From: Litoreibacter ascidiaceicola | GTDB taxonomy: Bacteria > Pseudomonadota > Alphaproteobacteria > Rhodobacterales > Rhodobacteraceae | Assembly (NCBI RefSeq): GCF_900129235.1 | Contig: NZ_FQUV01000001.1 | Coordinates: 496,001 to 560,000, forward strand | Direction of reading: 5' to 3' | DNA: 64,000 nt | In this document: positions 63,306 to 64,000 of the stretch, one piece after another | How the letters are laid out: every line of letters begins with the position of its first letter | Numbering within the stretch: position 1 is the first letter of the stretch | The notes under the pieces: model-generated | The model's input: the letters and a program-made list of their open reading frames with translations, nothing else | Databases searched by the model: none | What the model was told of the DNA's origin: nothing | Made by a program: the position numbers and the translations under genes

Positions 63306-64000
63306 TCAGCCGTCGCTGACACCCGCCTCGGCAAAGGTGGCCATGCCGGAATGGCAAGCCACTGCCGCCTTCAGCACTCCGATCGCCGCCGCCCCGCCGG
63401 AGCCTTCGCCAAGGCGCAACCCCAGAGACAGCAACGGCTCTTTCCCAAGCGCGTCGAGCATTTTGCCATGCGCGCCCTCAGCCGACAAATGCCCTGCAAC
63501 GCAGTGATCCAGCGCACCTGCGCGTGACTTCTCCAACACAGACGCAGCCGCGGTGCAGATAAAGCCATCCAGAATTACCGGAATGCGATACGCCCGCGCT
63601 GCCGCAATCGCACCCGCCATCGCCGCCAGCTCGCGCCCGCCCAAACAGCGCAGCACCTCCAACGGTGCGCGCGCGGCATGCAAGGCCAGCCCCTCGTCCA
63701 CAACCCGTGCCTTGTTGGCGAGACCTGCATCATCAACGCCTGTGCCTCGTCCGACCCAATCCGCCCCTGCGCCACCAAATAACGCAGCCCCCAAGGCTGC
63801 GCCTGCGGTGGTGTTGCCGATGCCCATCTCGCCCGTCACCAACAGGTCAGCCGACGAGTCCACCGCGTCCCACCCCGTTTGCAAAGCCGCAACGCAGTCC
63901 GCTTCGCTCATCGCAGCCTCTTTGGTGAAATCCGCAGTTGGGCGGTCCAACTCCAGCGCATGCACATCCATCTTTGCCCCGAACGCTTTGGCCAACTGAT
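63306..64000 (-). CDS. cobT: Nicotinate-nucleotide--dimethylbenzimidazole phosphoribosyltransferase (5' end missing)
   Basis: C-terminal 231 codons; the frame continues past the right edge, so the start lies outside. Characteristic CobT segments are [68 protein letters not shown] and [18 protein letters not shown]. The catalytic glutamate is expected in the [11 protein letters not shown] segment. The enzyme forms alpha-ribazole phosphate for the lower ligand of cobalamin. Nine bases separate it from the convergent antiporter stop. No cobalamin riboswitch is in view, because the upstream region is not included. Confidence 0.93.
   Translation of the reverse strand, partial: QLAKAFGAKMDVHALELDRPTADFTKEAAMSEADCVAALQTGWDAVDSSADLLVTGEMGIGNTTAGAALGAALFGGAGADWVGRGTGVDDAGLANKARVVDEGLALHAARAPLEVLRCLGGRELAAMAGAIAAARAYRIPVILDGFICTAAASVLEKSRAGALDHCVAGHLSAEGAHGKMLDALGKEPLLSLGLRLGEGSGGAAAIGVLKAAVACHSGMATFAEAGVSDG

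Overview
This window is a gene-dense, GC-rich chromosomal stretch. It most likely comes from a marine alphaproteobacterium of the Rhodobacterales (Roseobacter group). The main evidence is a complex I (nuo) operon in the order A-B-C-D-E-F-G-H-I-J-K-L-M-N broken up by small accessory genes, as described for Rhodobacter and Paracoccus. A very long NuoE with a histone-like tail, and a leucine-degradation operon beside short ATGA-coupled hypothetical genes, point the same way. I see no rRNA, tRNA, CRISPR array, prophage or insertion sequence.

Layout. 1-18660 (minus strand): the nuo operon from a clear sigma70-type promoter (18632-18660) through nuoA to the first codons of nuoN. Twelve non-nuo genes are interspersed, several of them lipoproteins or membrane-anchored proteins. 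18752-19904: a lytic transglycosylase lipoprotein. 19976-28974 (minus): a leucine/isovalerate catabolic operon (isovaleryl-CoA dehydrogenase, methylcrotonyl-CoA carboxylase beta and alpha, a glutathione S-transferase, HMG-CoA lyase, enoyl-CoA hydratase). Its promoter overlaps a perfect palindromic operator. Four small genes are inserted between the first and second enzymes, one of them AT-rich and foreign-looking. 29207-31703: a papain-like protein gene running antisense into a DegT-type aminotransferase, then a phosphoglycolate phosphatase. 31815-35689 (plus): glmU-glmS-alkD. 35686-42535: a lipoprotein, moaA, several small membrane proteins, a TauE/SafE exporter, an M20 amidohydrolase and an ArgE-type deacetylase. 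42745-48544 (plus): an oligopeptide ABC transporter in the order ATPase-ATPase-binding protein-permease-permease, with strong hairpins between the binding-protein and permease genes. 48547-53675: a DUF3422 protein, ornithine decarboxylase with a long leader, a divergent MATE exporter and a YghU-type glutathione transferase. 53999-57416: a small exported protein and pntAB, separated by a bidirectional terminator. 57610-60884 (plus): SDR, kynureninase, GNAT and FNT transporter. 60892-64000: a DUF1801 protein, a Kef-type antiporter and the 5'-truncated cobT.

How the genes work together. Complex I and the PntAB transhydrogenase both connect the NAD(P)H pool to the proton gradient. The leucine operon supplies acetyl-CoA and acetoacetate. 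GlmU/GlmS and the transglycosylase serve cell-wall turnover. The most unusual signals are the accessory genes in the nuo operon (above all the H3TH domain found both at the end of NuoE and in a neighbouring membrane-anchored protein), the small-gene island inside the leucine operon, the papain-like/aminotransferase antisense overlap, and the leader of the ornithine decarboxylase gene. Gene identities were read from motifs and remembered family features; no database search was possible.
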